Source of the DNA: Actinomadura formosensis NBRC 14204
GTDB lineage: Bacteria > Actinomycetota > Actinomycetes > Streptosporangiales > Streptosporangiaceae
DNA length: 42,900 nucleotides
Assembly (NCBI RefSeq): GCF_001552155.1
Contig: NZ_BCQQ01000049.1
Span: forward strand, 1 to 42,900
Direction of reading: 5' to 3'
Under the pieces are notes generated by a model. The model saw only the letters and a list, made by a program, of their open reading frames with translations, searched no databases and was not told the DNA's origin. Below, piece by piece: positions 24,970-33,983 of this stretch. How positions within the stretch are numbered: the first letter of the stretch is position 1; each line of letters starts with the position of its first letter. The translations under genes were made by a program, and so were the position numbers.

Positions 24970-26780
24970 GGACCACAGCGAGCACGCTCGCGCACGCATT
25001 CCGGGAGGTGGCCGCGCGTTTCCCGGAAAGGACGGCGGTCACCGCACCCGACGGGGAACTCACGTACCGCCGGCTCGACGAACGATCCGACGCGCTCGCC
25101 GGCCGTCTCGCCGGCCGCGGAGTGCAGCCCGGCGATGTGGTGAGCCTGCTGGCCCCGCGCGGGACGGGGCTCATAGTGGGAATGGTGGGAATCCTCAAGG
25201 CCGGCGCGGCCTACCTGCCCATCGATCCGGAATATCCGGAGACCCGCGTTTCCTGGATGGTCCGGGACAGCGGCTCGCGCGCACTGGTGTCCGTCTCGGA
25301 CGTCATCGCCGGGCTGAGCCGGCCGGTCGACGCGAAGGTCGTCCTGCTCGACCCCCCGTCCGCCGAGGCCGGGACGGAACCCCCGGCCGGGGTGCCCGGT
25401 GACGCCGACAGCGTGGCCTACGTCATCTACACCTCCGGCTCCACCGGCGAGCCCAAGGGCGTGCAGGTGGAGCACCGCAGCGTGCTGCACCTCTTCGAGG
25501 CCACGAAGGACATGTTCAAGTTCCGCGAGACCGACGTGTGGAGCGTGTTCCACTCGGCCGCGTTCGACTTCTCCGTCTGGGAGATCTGGGGAGCGCTCCT
25601 CTACGGCGGACAGATGGTCCTGGTGCCGCGAGAGACGACGCGCTCGGACCGGGCGTTCCACGGGCTGCTCCGCGAGCACGGTGTGACGGTCCTGAACCAG
25701 ACGCCGTCCGCCTTCCGCCTGCTCTCGGCGGCGGACGAGCACGCCGAGCACAAGCTGGACGCGCTGCGCCTGGTGATCCTCGGCGGCGAGAGACTCGATC
25801 CCCCCGCGCTCCGGCCATGGCTGGAGCGCTACGGCGACGAGAACCCGCGGCTGGTCAACATGTACGGCATCACCGAGGCGACGGTGCACGCGTCCTACCG
25901 GCCGCTCGGGCACGCCGACCTGGCGGGCGACGGGCCCAGCCCCATCGGGTCCCCGCTGCCCGGCATCACGTTCCACGTCCTGGACGACGACCAGGCGCCG
26001 GTTCCTCCCGGAGTGCCCGGCGAGCTGTACATCGAAGGACCGCAGATCACCCGCGGCTATCTCAACCGGCCGCACCTCGACGCGGAGCGGCTGCGCGGCC
26101 CGGACGGCCCGGACGGTGTGCCGCGCCGGAGGCTCCGCACCGGCGACCGGGTGGTCATGGCACCGTCCGGCGATTACCGCTACCTGGGCCGCGTGGACGA
26201 CCAGATCCAGCTTCGCGGCTACCGGATCGAGCCCGGCGAGATCGAGTCCGTGCTGAGCGGCTTTCCCGAGGTCGCGCAGGCCGCGGTCGTACCCCGCGAC
26301 TACGGCGAGGGCGACGTGCGGCTCACGGCCTACGTGACCGGCCCCGGCGCCGGACCGGCCCTCGGCACCGCGCTGCGGGAGCGGGTCGCCGCCACGCTGC
26401 CGCAGCACATGTGCCCGTCGCACTACGTCGTCCTCGACGAACTGCCGCTCACCGTGAACGGCAAGGTCGACAGGGACCGGCTTCCGGATCCGGAGCACTT
26501 GGACGGCGACGACCGCGCCGCCGGCCACCGCGGCACCGAGGAGCGGGTCTCGGAGATCTGGCGAACGATCCTGAACGTGCCGGAGATCCCACTGGACGCC
26601 GATTTCTTCCATCTGGGAGGCAACTCGCTGTCCCTGCTGCGCATGTTCACCAGGGTGAATACGGCGTTCGGCATCGACATGGACATCACCGTGCTCGTCG
26701 GCGGGGCCACGGTCCGCAACCTCTCGGCCCAGATCAACCTGGTGACGGCCGAGACGGCCGGCGCGCAAGCCGCCGGCTGA
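24966..26780 (+). CDS. Free-standing A-T didomain activating threonine (SyrB1-like)
   Basis: A 604-aa adenylation-thiolation protein with no C domain. Motifs: [11 protein letters not shown] near residue 158, [51 protein letters not shown], and carrier [14 protein letters not shown] with the Ser near 553. The hand-read pocket is D-F-W-N-I-G-M-V-H-K, identical to the standard threonine code. It would load L-threonine on its own carrier as substrate for the halogenase encoded immediately downstream, as SyrB1 does for SyrB2 in syringomycin synthesis. It is the first gene of a five-gene plus-strand operon, 53 bp before the halogenase. The carrier motif GGNS rather than GGHS/GGDS is slightly unusual. 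Confidence 0.95.
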   Translation: MRTTASTLAHAFREVAARFPERTAVTAPDGELTYRRLDERSDALAGRLAGRGVQPGDVVSLLAPRGTGLIVGMVGILKAGAAYLPIDPEYPETRVSWMVRDSGSRALVSVSDVIAGLSRPVDAKVVLLDPPSAEAGTEPPAGVPGDADSVAYVIYTSGSTGEPKGVQVEHRSVLHLFEATKDMFKFRETDVWSVFHSAAFDFSVWEIWGALLYGGQMVLVPRETTRSDRAFHGLLREHGVTVLNQTPSAFRLLSAADEHAEHKLDALRLVILGGERLDPPALRPWLERYGDENPRLVNMYGITEATVHASYRPLGHADLAGDGPSPIGSPLPGITFHVLDDDQAPVPPGVPGELYIEGPQITRGYLNRPHLDAERLRGPDGPDGVPRRRLRTGDRVVMAPSGDYRYLGRVDDQIQLRGYRIEPGEIESVLSGFPEVAQAAVVPRDYGEGDVRLTAYVTGPGAGPALGTALRERVAATLPQHMCPSHYVVLDELPLTVNGKVDRDRLPDPEHLDGDDRAAGHRGTEERVSEIWRTILNVPEIPLDADFFHLGGNSLSLLRMFTRVNTAFGIDMDITVLVGGATVRNLSAQINLVTAETAGAQAAG

Positions 26781-26833
26781 GCCGCTCACCGGGCCGCCGA
26801 GACGACATCCGATCGCGCAGAAAGGCGATAGCC

Positions 26834-27805
26834 ATGATCTCAGAGCCGTCCGCTTTCTCCCTCAGTGCCGAGGAGCTGGCCACCTTCCACCGCCGCGGCT
26901 ATATCGGGCCCTTCACCCTCTACGAGCCGGACGAGATCGCGGAGAAGTGGGGACGCACGCGGCTGGAACTGCTCGACCGCCGGGACGCGGTGTACCGCGA
27001 CGACACCGCGATCTCGAACACGACCAATATCTCCAATTACGACCGCCATCTGGACCACCCGTTCCTCGCCGAGCACATCACCCGGCCGCAAATCGTGGAC
27101 CGGGTGGCGAGCATTCTCGGACCCGACGTGCTCTGCTGGCGCACCGAGTTCTTCCCGAAGCATCCGGGGGACGAGGGAACCGACTGGCACCAGGCCGACA
27201 CCTTCGCCAACGCCTCCGGAACGCCGCAGATCCAGTGGCCGAACGGATCGGACTTCGGCGGCACCATCACCGTGTGGTGCGCGCTCAGCGAGGCGACCGT
27301 CGACATGGGATGCCTCCAGTTCATCCCCGGCACGCACCGTACGATGTTCTACGACGAGACGAAAAGGATGCACTACCTGCCGGAGAGGAACAGCAGCGTT
27401 CTGAAGGACGGTGTAAAACGCGGCTTTTTCGGTTACGACTACCGGGAACTCCAGGTCGATCCGGACTGGAAGCCCGACGAGTCGCAGGCGATCTCCATGG
27501 AAATGCGGGCGGGGCAGTTCATCGTCTTCTGGTCCACGCTCATGCACGCTTCCCATCCGCACACGGGCAAGAGCCGGGAGATGCGCATGGGCTACGCCGC
27601 CCGGTACGTGCCCACGCCGGTGGAGATCTATCCCGGCACCTCGGTCATCGAGGAGTACGGCGGCACCGTGAGCCTGGAACGCTATGGCGCCGTCCTGGTG
27701 AGCGGCGAGGACACCTACGGCCACAATCGCCTGGCGACCCACACGACCCGCGGCGTGCCGTTCAAGAACCGCTCGGCCGCCGAGGCCACCGAGGCCCGGC
27801 GGTGA
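26834..27805 (+). CDS. SyrB2-type Fe(II)/alpha-ketoglutarate halogenase
   Basis: A 323-aa non-heme iron halogenase. The facial motif is DWHQADTFA: His119 is followed two residues on by Ala121 instead of the Asp/Glu of hydroxylases, leaving room for chloride on iron. The second His is His238 in [10 protein letters not shown], and an Arg in [11 protein letters not shown] fits 2-oxoglutarate binding. In SyrB2 the equivalents are His116, Ala118 and His235. Surrounding segments ([42 protein letters not shown]) look strongly SyrB2-like as I recall that protein. It should chlorinate the gamma-methyl of carrier-bound threonine to give 4-chlorothreonine. Its TGA overlaps the next gene's GTG (GTGA), so expression is coupled to the acyltransferase. 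Confidence 0.95.
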   Translation: MISEPSAFSLSAEELATFHRRGYIGPFTLYEPDEIAEKWGRTRLELLDRRDAVYRDDTAISNTTNISNYDRHLDHPFLAEHITRPQIVDRVASILGPDVLCWRTEFFPKHPGDEGTDWHQADTFANASGTPQIQWPNGSDFGGTITVWCALSEATVDMGCLQFIPGTHRTMFYDETKRMHYLPERNSSVLKDGVKRGFFGYDYRELQVDPDWKPDESQAISMEMRAGQFIVFWSTLMHASHPHTGKSREMRMGYAARYVPTPVEIYPGTSVIEEYGGTVSLERYGAVLVSGEDTYGHNRLATHTTRGVPFKNRSAAEATEARR

Positions 27806-28995
27806 CACCTCGCGTGGCCGACGCGCCCGAACAGGGCGAAGGCTCGCTGGTCAGGCTCGGGATGCGGCTCAATGACGCCGGGTCCCTCATCCGGGCCGTC
27901 CCGCATCCCCTCAAGGTGGCGGCCACCGCGCGGGCGGGCCTGCCGCTCACGGCGGTCCAGCGGCGGCTGGACCTGCTGACGCGCGGTCTCGGGCTGCCGA
28001 GACTCGACGTGGTGGCCGAGCCGGGCGGGCTGTGGGCGGTGGAACTGGCCGTCAGCAGATGGCTGGCACTGGAGGCGGACGACGCCCTAACCGACGACGG
28101 GCTCGGCGACGTCCTGCACACCGCGCTGACGGCCCTTCCCGGAGCGCCGACGCTCGTACGGTCCCACGACGGCAGTCCATTGCGATGCTGGACGGCCGGT
28201 CCCGAAGACGCTCCGGCCATCGTCCTGGTAGGGCCCTGCGGGATGCCGGTCGGGCTCATGGTCCCGTGGATGCGCGCGCTGTCCCGATCCTTCCGCGTCG
28301 TGACGTGGGAGAGCCGGGGGCTGTTCACTGGCACCGACCGTGACGCGGCGGTACGGCCCGAAGCGTGCAGCCTGGCGGCCCAGGCGGGCGACCTGGCGGC
28401 CGTACTGGACGGCTTCGGCATCGGGCGCGCCCACGCCATCGGGTTGTGCGGAGGCGCGACCGTCGCGCTGGCGGCCGCCGCCACCTCCGGCGCCGAGCGG
28501 ATCACGTCGCTGAGCCTGTGGCACGGCGACTACGAGCTGGGGTCCGCGGCGCCGAAGACCGTCCACCAGCAGGACATGACGGCGTTGCTGAAGATGGCGT
28601 CCCGCAGCGTGAGCGCGGCCTCGGGACTCCAGCGGATGATGCGGCGTCCCGAGGCGCTCGACAACCTGCGTCCCGACATCGCCCACCACCTCATCTATCC
28701 GTACGCGACGCCCGAGATCCTGCACCGTTACGGCCTGCTCAACGGATCCATCATGGCCGCCGACTCCGGCGCCTTCCTCTCGGCCCGGCAGCCGGCGCTC
28801 GTGGTCACCAGCCGCGAGGACTCCGTCGCGCACCCCGCCGGCTCCGAGCATGTCGCCGCGCGTCTCCCGCGGGCCACGCTGGCGTTCCGGCCGGACGGCG
28901 ACCACCTCAGCGCGTTCGACGCGGCACCCGGCCTGGTGGCGATCGAAGAGCGGTTCCTCCAGACGGTCGGCACGGGCGAAGGGAAGCAAGCATGA
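27802..28995 (+). CDS. SyrC-like aminoacyltransferase (alpha/beta hydrolase, Cys nucleophile)
   Basis: A 397-aa alpha/beta-hydrolase-fold protein starting at GTG 27802, inside the halogenase stop. The nucleophile elbow is [10 protein letters not shown] with Cys216; an Asp in [10 protein letters not shown] and a His in [10 protein letters not shown] complete the triad. A Cys nucleophile and long N-terminal extension match SyrC, which moves 4-chlorothreonine from SyrB1 to an A-less module of SyrE, and CmaE of coronamic acid synthesis. By analogy it would move the chlorothreonyl group to another carrier: the A-dead C-A*-MT-T module, or the carrier of the FkbM fusion encoded next. Its stop overlaps that gene as ATGA. 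Family assignment rests on motif and gene order. Confidence 0.9.
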   Translation: MTPRVADAPEQGEGSLVRLGMRLNDAGSLIRAVPHPLKVAATARAGLPLTAVQRRLDLLTRGLGLPRLDVVAEPGGLWAVELAVSRWLALEADDALTDDGLGDVLHTALTALPGAPTLVRSHDGSPLRCWTAGPEDAPAIVLVGPCGMPVGLMVPWMRALSRSFRVVTWESRGLFTGTDRDAAVRPEACSLAAQAGDLAAVLDGFGIGRAHAIGLCGGATVALAAAATSGAERITSLSLWHGDYELGSAAPKTVHQQDMTALLKMASRSVSAASGLQRMMRRPEALDNLRPDIAHHLIYPYATPEILHRYGLLNGSIMAADSGAFLSARQPALVVTSREDSVAHPAGSEHVAARLPRATLAFRPDGDHLSAFDAAPGLVAIEERFLQTVGTGEGKQA

Positions 28996-30392
28996 CCGCA
29001 CAGGTGGAGAGCAACCGGGCGGCCGCCGCCGTCAGCGCGCTGTGCGCGCATCCCGCGGTCGCGGACGCCGCCGTCAGGGACGGCGTCGCCTACCTGGTCC
29101 CCGATCCGGACCATGCGCCGATGCTGCACCGCGCGGCCGGGATCGAGGCGGACGGAGGGCTCGGCACGCTCGCCTGGCACGAACCGTCCGACGATCTGAG
29201 GGTGGCCGGCGTCAACCGCGCGGAGAGCGACTTCCTGTACCGGGAGATCTTCGCCGACGACACCTACTTCCGCTCCGGTGTCACGCTTCCGCCCGGCGCG
29301 GTCGTCGTGGACGCCGGAGCGAACATCGGCATGTTCACGCTGCGCGTGGCCCGCCGCGTCCGCGGCGCGCGGATCATCGCGGTCGAGCCGGTCGCCGAGC
29401 TCGCCGCCGCGGTCGAGGTCAACGCCCGCCTCCACGGCCTGGAGGTCACCGTCGCCGCGCTCGGGCTCGGCCGCGCCGAGGCCGACGCGGACTTCACCTT
29501 CTATCCGAAGAACACGGTGATGTCGGGCGGATTCGCCGACTCCGCCGAGGACCTCGCCGTGCTGCGCGCCTACTTGCTGACCGATGACCGGGCCGAGTCG
29601 GGCCGCCAGCTGGAGCGGCTCGCCACGGACCGCCTTTCCTCGGTGCGCCGGTCGATCCGCACGACCACGCTGTCCCGCCTCGCGCGCGAGCACGGCCTGG
29701 ACCGCATCGACCTGCTGAAGATCGACGTGGAGAAGGCGGAGGTCGAAGTCCTGGAGGGCATCGACGAGGCGCTGTGGCCGCGCATCGACCAGATCGTCAT
29801 GGAGGTCCACGACCTCGGCGGGCGGCTCCGGTCGGTGGTCGGGACATTGCGCGCGCGGGGGTTCGAGGTCACGAGCGACCAGGACCGGCGGCTCGTCCGG
29901 ACGCCGTGCTTCAACGTCTTCGCCCGCCGCCCGGCGGCACCGGTCTGGGACGCCGCCACGGAGGACACCGGGCCTCCGGCGCAGGACGGGCCGACCCAGC
30001 GGATACTGGAAGTCCAGCTCAAGGAGATGCTCCGCGACCGGTTCCCGGGAGTCGAGCCGCCCGCTCGGTTCGAGGTCGTCTCCGCGGTCGGCCACGTCGT
30101 GGACCCGGCCACCGCGCCCGGCGGGACGGTCGTCCGCACCCACCGCACGCAGGCCCTGGCCGCGATCTGGTCCGACCTGTTCGGCCCGGACTCCGTCAGG
30201 CCGGACGCGAACTTCTTCGACCTCGGCGGCGACTCGCTCACCGCCGTCCGCATGCTCGGCCGCCTGGAGGACGCGCTCGGCGAGGACACGCTCGCCCCCG
30301 ACATGATCTTCACGCTCGCCACCTTCGGCGCGCTGGCCGACGCCGTCGAGGCATCGGTGCCCACCGGCCCGCACCCCGACGACCCCAGCTGA
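28992..30392 (+). CDS. FkbM-family methyltransferase fused to a carrier domain
   Basis: A 466-aa protein. Residues about 10-50 (CAHPAVADAAVRDGVAYLVPD) resemble the C-terminal subdomain of an adenylation domain. They are followed by an FkbM-type SAM methyltransferase (VVVDAGANIGMFTLRVA near 109, IDLLKIDVEKAEVEVLEG, IVMEVHD) and a carrier domain (FFDLGGDSLTAVRM near 410). This is the order found when an O-methyltransferase is inserted in an A domain, as in the serine module of KtzH, but here the catalytic N-terminal part of the A domain is absent. The carrier must therefore be loaded by another protein; the coupled SyrC-like transferase upstream is the obvious candidate. FkbM enzymes usually O-methylate, so methylation of the threonine hydroxyl or carboxyl is possible. 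Both the acceptor and carrier function are inferred. Confidence 0.88.
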   Translation: MTAQVESNRAAAAVSALCAHPAVADAAVRDGVAYLVPDPDHAPMLHRAAGIEADGGLGTLAWHEPSDDLRVAGVNRAESDFLYREIFADDTYFRSGVTLPPGAVVVDAGANIGMFTLRVARRVRGARIIAVEPVAELAAAVEVNARLHGLEVTVAALGLGRAEADADFTFYPKNTVMSGGFADSAEDLAVLRAYLLTDDRAESGRQLERLATDRLSSVRRSIRTTTLSRLAREHGLDRIDLLKIDVEKAEVEVLEGIDEALWPRIDQIVMEVHDLGGRLRSVVGTLRARGFEVTSDQDRRLVRTPCFNVFARRPAAPVWDAATEDTGPPAQDGPTQRILEVQLKEMLRDRFPGVEPPARFEVVSAVGHVVDPATAPGGTVVRTHRTQALAAIWSDLFGPDSVRPDANFFDLGGDSLTAVRMLGRLEDALGEDTLAPDMIFTLATFGALADAVEASVPTGPHPDDPS

Positions 30393-30441
30393 TCGCAGCG
30401 CAGGCGCGACCTGCGTCCCGAGCGGACAGGACGGCCGACCA

Positions 30442-31596
30442 ATGCAGTCTCCGTACTTCACCCAGCACCACGAGGATTTCAGGAAACGCGTCCGCGATTT
30501 CCTGGAGGCAGAGATAGCGCCGCATGCGGCGGAATGGGAGGAGGAGAACGGCCTGCCGCGCTCGGCGTGGCGGCTCCTCGGCCGGGAAGGCTGTCTCGGT
30601 CTCTTCCATCCCCGGCGGGCAGGCGGCGCCGAGGAGGACATCTTCACCTCCCTGGTCTTCCTGGAGGAGCTGGGACGGCTCGGGTTCGGCGGGGTCCGGG
30701 CGGCCGTCTCCGTGCACGCCTACATGGCCACCCATTACCTCGCCAGATCGGGCGGCGCCGAGTTGCAGTCGGAATATCTCGCGCCGGCCGTCCGCGGCGA
30801 GCGCGTCGCCGCCCTGGCGATCACGGAGCCGAACGCCGGCTCCGATCTGTCCCGGCTGGCGACGGCGGCGGACCAGGACGGCGACCACTTCGTCGTCAAC
30901 GGCGAGAAGACCATGGTCAGTAATGGAATGGTCGCCGATTTCCACGTGGTCGCGGTCCGTACCGCGCCGTCCGGTCCTCGGCCGTGCGGGACGACGGGCC
31001 TGTCGCTGCTCCTCGTCGACGCCCGCCTGCCCGGCGTGAGCACCGCCCCGGTCCAGACCCTGGGCTGGCGCGCGGCCGGCACGACCACGGTGACGTACGA
31101 CCGGGTGCGGGTTCCGGGGAACCGGCTGATCGGGAAGATCAACAGCGGCTTCTACCAGCTCATGCGGGGCCTGCAACTGGAACGGCTGGTAGCGGCGACG
31201 CTCGCGCTCGGCGGGATGGACGCCTGCATGGACGACCTCCGCGGCTTCCTGACGCAGCGCGAGGTCTCCTCCGGCCCCCTTGCGAGGATGCAGGTGCTCG
31301 CCCATCGCATCGCCGATCTGGCGACCGAGCTGGCCGCGGCCCGGCAACTCGTCCACCACACGGCCTGGCTGTTCCAGGAAGGCGAGATTCCCACCACCGA
31401 ATGCTCGATGGCCAAGCTCTACACGACCGAACTCGCCTGTCGGCTGGCGGAGGCGAGCCTCCAGCTCCAGGGAGCCCACGGCTATCTCGCGTCATCCGCG
31501 GCGTCCCGCTTCTACCGGGACGCGCGCGCCGCCACCATCGCCGCGGGCCCCAGCGAAGTGATGCGGGATCTCATCGGCCGCGCCGTCCTCAGATAG
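30442..31596 (+). CDS. Acyl-CoA dehydrogenase-like flavoprotein
   Basis: A 384-aa acyl-CoA dehydrogenase fold protein: FAD/substrate segment ITEPNAGSDLSR, QLQGAHGYL-type segment LQLQGAHGYLASS, and YRDAR near the end. The C-terminal motif is IAAGPSEVMRD, lacking the Glu used by MCAD-type enzymes; instead GLQLERLVAATLALG carries a Glu where isovaleryl-CoA dehydrogenase has its base. An active IVD-type geometry is likely. Placed last in the Thr/halogenase/transferase/carrier operon (49 bp after the FkbM-carrier gene), it may act on a carrier-tethered aminoacyl group, not on CoA esters. A precedent is KtzA of kutzneride synthesis, an ACAD-like flavoprotein that closes a cyclopropane from a gamma-chlorinated aminoacyl carrier. 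Desaturation of the lipid starter is an alternative. Confidence 0.9.
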   Translation: MQSPYFTQHHEDFRKRVRDFLEAEIAPHAAEWEEENGLPRSAWRLLGREGCLGLFHPRRAGGAEEDIFTSLVFLEELGRLGFGGVRAAVSVHAYMATHYLARSGGAELQSEYLAPAVRGERVAALAITEPNAGSDLSRLATAADQDGDHFVVNGEKTMVSNGMVADFHVVAVRTAPSGPRPCGTTGLSLLLVDARLPGVSTAPVQTLGWRAAGTTTVTYDRVRVPGNRLIGKINSGFYQLMRGLQLERLVAATLALGGMDACMDDLRGFLTQREVSSGPLARMQVLAHRIADLATELAAARQLVHHTAWLFQEGEIPTTECSMAKLYTTELACRLAEASLQLQGAHGYLASSAASRFYRDARAATIAAGPSEVMRDLIGRAVLR

Positions 31597-31625
31597 GTCG
31601 TCCGCGGAGGTCGTCCTCAGATGGG
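31584..31625. repeat. Short imperfect tandem duplication at the dehydrogenase stop
   Basis: CGTCCTCAGATAGG at 31584-31597, which includes the TAG stop, recurs as CGTCCTCAGATGGG at 31612-31625 with one mismatch and a period of 28 bp. It is probably a small local duplication in the gap between two convergent genes. Confidence 0.6.
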
Positions 31626-31655
31626 TCCGCGCCGGACGGGAGGCCCGCCGGCGGG
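31625..31655. terminator. GC-rich hairpins between convergent genes (possible bidirectional terminator)
   Basis: GTCCG-cgc-CGGAC (31625-31637) and the perfect palindrome CCCGCCGGCGGG (31644-31655) lie in the 72-bp space between the convergent dehydrogenase and nitric oxide synthase stops. There is no T-run, so this would be an atypical terminator at best. Confidence 0.3.
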
Positions 31656-31668
31656 ACCACCGCGATCA

Positions 31669-32778
31669 TCAGGTGGAGGAGCGTCCGGGGTCTCTGACGA
31701 AGCGCGGGCACAGCTCGGCCTCGTCGTAGTACCGGTGGTAGACGGGGGTGAGGCCGCCCGAGACCGGCGGGACGATCCAGCTCCAGTCGGCCGGGCAGGT
31801 CCGGCCCGACCGCTCCTCACGCTCAACGAACTCGATGAACCGCCGCGACTCGGTGTGGTGGTCGGTGATGGTCACGCCCTGGCTGTCATAGGAGTGCAGG
31901 ACGGCCCGATTGAGTTCGATCATCGCCCGGTCCCGCCACAGCGTCCGTTCCGAGGACATGTCCAGGCGCATCCGCCGGCCGATCTCGGGAAGGACGTCGT
32001 ACCGGTGCCGGTCGACCAGGTTCCGGGCGCCGATCTCGGTGCTCAGGTACCAGCCGTTGAACGGAGCCGCGCCGTAGTGGACGCCGCCGACCTCCAGGGT
32101 CATGTCGGCCTGGGTGGGAATGGCGTGCCAGCGCAGCCCGAGTTCGGAGAACCAGGAGAACTCCGGGTGGACGATCTCGACCTCCTTCAGCGCGTCGGTG
32201 GGCAGCTGATGCGCGCTGAGGCCCTCCCCGGTCTCGACCAGCAGCGGGAGGACGTCGAACCGTCCACCGCTCCCGCGCCAGCCCAGGGACTCGGCCAGCC
32301 GGGTGATCTCCAGGTACTGGCCGTCTCCGATGAGCGTCCCGTCGGCCGCCTCGTATCCGGCGTACCGGACGAGCTGGTCGTTCAGGATTCGCGCCGTCGG
32401 TCCGTCCGGGGTGTCCGGTGCGAAGATGGTGATCATCGGGCGGAGGCGCCCGCCGCGCCAGGAGCTCCGCAGATGCTCAAAGCACTGCTCGGCGATCTCC
32501 TCGCCGGTCCGCAGGTCCCGCCGATCCCGGACGTGGAGGCTCTGCCAGTAGAAGCGTCCGATGCACTTGGATGCGTTGCGCCACGCCGCCCGCGCGCCCC
32601 AGACGAGTTCGCGCTTGGTGTGGCGGTAGGTGCCGGTCCGCTCGATCTCCTCGGCCACGAACCGTATCCGCTTCTCGCGGTCCTCGCGCAGGCGGGGGTT
32701 CTCCTCGAAGAAGCCGTGCAGGAACTCCGTCGCGTCCTGGACCTCCACCGTTCTGCGCCGCGTTGTCGACTCGAACAA
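31669..32778 (-). CDS. nos: Bacterial nitric oxide synthase (oxygenase domain)
   Basis: A 369-aa NOS oxygenase with no reductase domain, the bacterial form. The heme-ligand segment is AAWRNASKCIGRF with axial Cys72. NGWYLSTEIGARNL carries the Glu that binds the arginine guanidinium, and the C-terminal PADWSWIVPPVSGG fits the pterin/dimer region. It oxidises L-arginine via N-omega-hydroxyarginine to citrulline and NO, with electrons from general reductases. The start is TTG at 32778 with GGGAG 7 nt upstream. It is last in the cupin/amidinotransferase/NOS run. In thaxtomin (TxtD) and rufomycin/ilamycin clusters a NOS feeds NO to a nitrating P450, and this window has two P450s. Alternatives are N-nitrosation or use of hydroxyarginine itself. 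Confidence 0.95.
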   Translation of the reverse strand: MFESTTRRRTVEVQDATEFLHGFFEENPRLREDREKRIRFVAEEIERTGTYRHTKRELVWGARAAWRNASKCIGRFYWQSLHVRDRRDLRTGEEIAEQCFEHLRSSWRGGRLRPMITIFAPDTPDGPTARILNDQLVRYAGYEAADGTLIGDGQYLEITRLAESLGWRGSGGRFDVLPLLVETGEGLSAHQLPTDALKEVEIVHPEFSWFSELGLRWHAIPTQADMTLEVGGVHYGAAPFNGWYLSTEIGARNLVDRHRYDVLPEIGRRMRLDMSSERTLWRDRAMIELNRAVLHSYDSQGVTITDHHTESRRFIEFVEREERSGRTCPADWSWIVPPVSGGLTPVYHRYYDEAELCPRFVRDPGRSST

Positions 32779-32824
32779 TGATCCGCTCCCTTCCCAGCGT
32801 TTCCTGCCCGCTTGCCGGCGAATG

Positions 32825-33916
32825 TCAGTTCAGGTACCGCCGCCGGTCACCGCGCCGCCGCACGTCGAGCGTCACGCAGTGGAACGACCCGCCGAAGCTG
32901 TAGACGTGCCGGAAGTCGACGAGGACGCACCTGAAGCCCCGCTGGGTGAGCACCTCGATCAGCGGCTCCTCCTGCCGCTCGACGACGACGGTCCGCTCGT
33001 CCAGCGACAGCAGGTTCATGCTGACCCAGGAACTGCAGAGGTACATCGGCCAGCCCTCGGGAAGCGTCGGCTTGGGCGCCTCGATGATCTCCCAGTCGCG
33101 GAAGAGCGGGCTCGGCCGGTAGCGGTCCGGGTTCACCAGCAGGACGCCCGGAGCGAGCGGGCAGATCGTGGCGTCGATGTGCATCGCGTGCGGATCGTTG
33201 ACGTCCAGGCAATGGATCCGGTAGTCGCTTCCGAGAGCGCGGCGAAGCCAGTCGATCCCGAAATCATTGGTCGTATGGCTGCGCTGGACGATGATGTCCT
33301 CGCCGAAGCGCATGAAGTCGGCCGCGTCGAAGACGGGCTCGAAATCCGTGATGCTCCAGCCCTCCTGCCGGTCGGTCGCCTGGAAGAGCTCGTCGGTGAG
33401 CTGCGGGTGCGGAGCGGGCAGCCAGCGCGCGCCGCCGCGGAAATAGGACTTGATGAGCGACCGGAAGGGGGCGGTCTCGTGCGCGCGGCAGCGCCACGAC
33501 ATCGGCGCTTCGACGATCGTGTCCCCGATGACCGTCAGGCAGTCCCGCGGCATCGCCGAATAGAGGCCGCCGCGGCTCGTCCAGTCCGGGGTCGAGAAGG
33601 GCGCCGAATGGTCGCACGGGTCCGGACGGACGACGGTGACGCCCTCGTCCCGCAACACCGCGGCGAACCCGTCCAGTTCCTCCTCGGCGGCCGCCACCAG
33701 GTCCGCGGGAAACGGAGAGCCGCCCTTCTCCCGGAACAGCGCCCAGGAGCTTTCCGGAACCGTCGGGTACATCGAGGACTGCCAGGTCGGGAAGACCGCT
33801 CCTTCCATGCGTCCGACCACGACCTCTTCAAGCGCCTCCCACTCGGTGTGCGAATTCACCGCCCCGGTCCGCTCGGCGGGTGGAACCGTGGTCGTGGACT
33901 TACCGGTCGTGGACAT
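32825..33916 (-). CDS. L-arginine:amine amidinotransferase (AGAT/StrB1-like)
   Basis: A 363-aa amidinotransferase. The catalytic residues of the family are visible: Asp in VFDAADFMRFGEDI, His in HAMHIDATICPLAPG, and nucleophile Cys347 in SFGGSFHCVTLDVRRRG. The enzyme would take the amidino group from arginine, releasing ornithine, and place it on an acceptor amine to make a guanidine. StrB1 (streptomycin) and CyrA (cylindrospermopsin) are biosynthetic relatives. The likely acceptor is an amino acid destined for the peptide, which would agree with the acidic pocket of the C-A-T-E module, or an amine on the finished chain. It lies 46 bp upstream of the NOS gene and 67 bp downstream of the cupin gene on the same strand. 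All three enzymes may centre on arginine or guanidines. Confidence 0.93.
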   Translation of the reverse strand: MSTTGKSTTTVPPAERTGAVNSHTEWEALEEVVVGRMEGAVFPTWQSSMYPTVPESSWALFREKGGSPFPADLVAAAEEELDGFAAVLRDEGVTVVRPDPCDHSAPFSTPDWTSRGGLYSAMPRDCLTVIGDTIVEAPMSWRCRAHETAPFRSLIKSYFRGGARWLPAPHPQLTDELFQATDRQEGWSITDFEPVFDAADFMRFGEDIIVQRSHTTNDFGIDWLRRALGSDYRIHCLDVNDPHAMHIDATICPLAPGVLLVNPDRYRPSPLFRDWEIIEAPKPTLPEGWPMYLCSSWVSMNLLSLDERTVVVERQEEPLIEVLTQRGFRCVLVDFRHVYSFGGSFHCVTLDVRRRGDRRRYLN

Positions 33917-33983
33917 GGTTACCTGCTTTCTCGAATATCGATTGCGCGGCCTGTGCTCGGAACAGGGCGGTTCCGGCCGGTCG

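Noticed and set aside
24930..26789. A 619-codon minus-strand frame opposite the Thr A-T gene
   Set aside because: It is antisense to an A-T protein with all core motifs; composition is that of a shadow frame.
26834..27805. Calling this protein a PhyH-type hydroxylase
   Set aside because: The HxA in place of HxD at the iron site and overall SyrB2-like motifs favour a halogenase.
28992..31596. A methoxymalonyl-ACP subcluster (methyltransferase, carrier and dehydrogenase together)
   Set aside because: The FkbH-like glyceryl enzyme and hydroxyacyl dehydrogenase required by that pathway are absent, and there is no PKS in the window.
30442..31596. Inactive dehydrogenase because the C-terminal EGT Glu is missing
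   Set aside because: The LQLERLV segment offers the Glu used by isovaleryl-CoA dehydrogenase-type enzymes, whose C-terminal motif also lacks that Glu.
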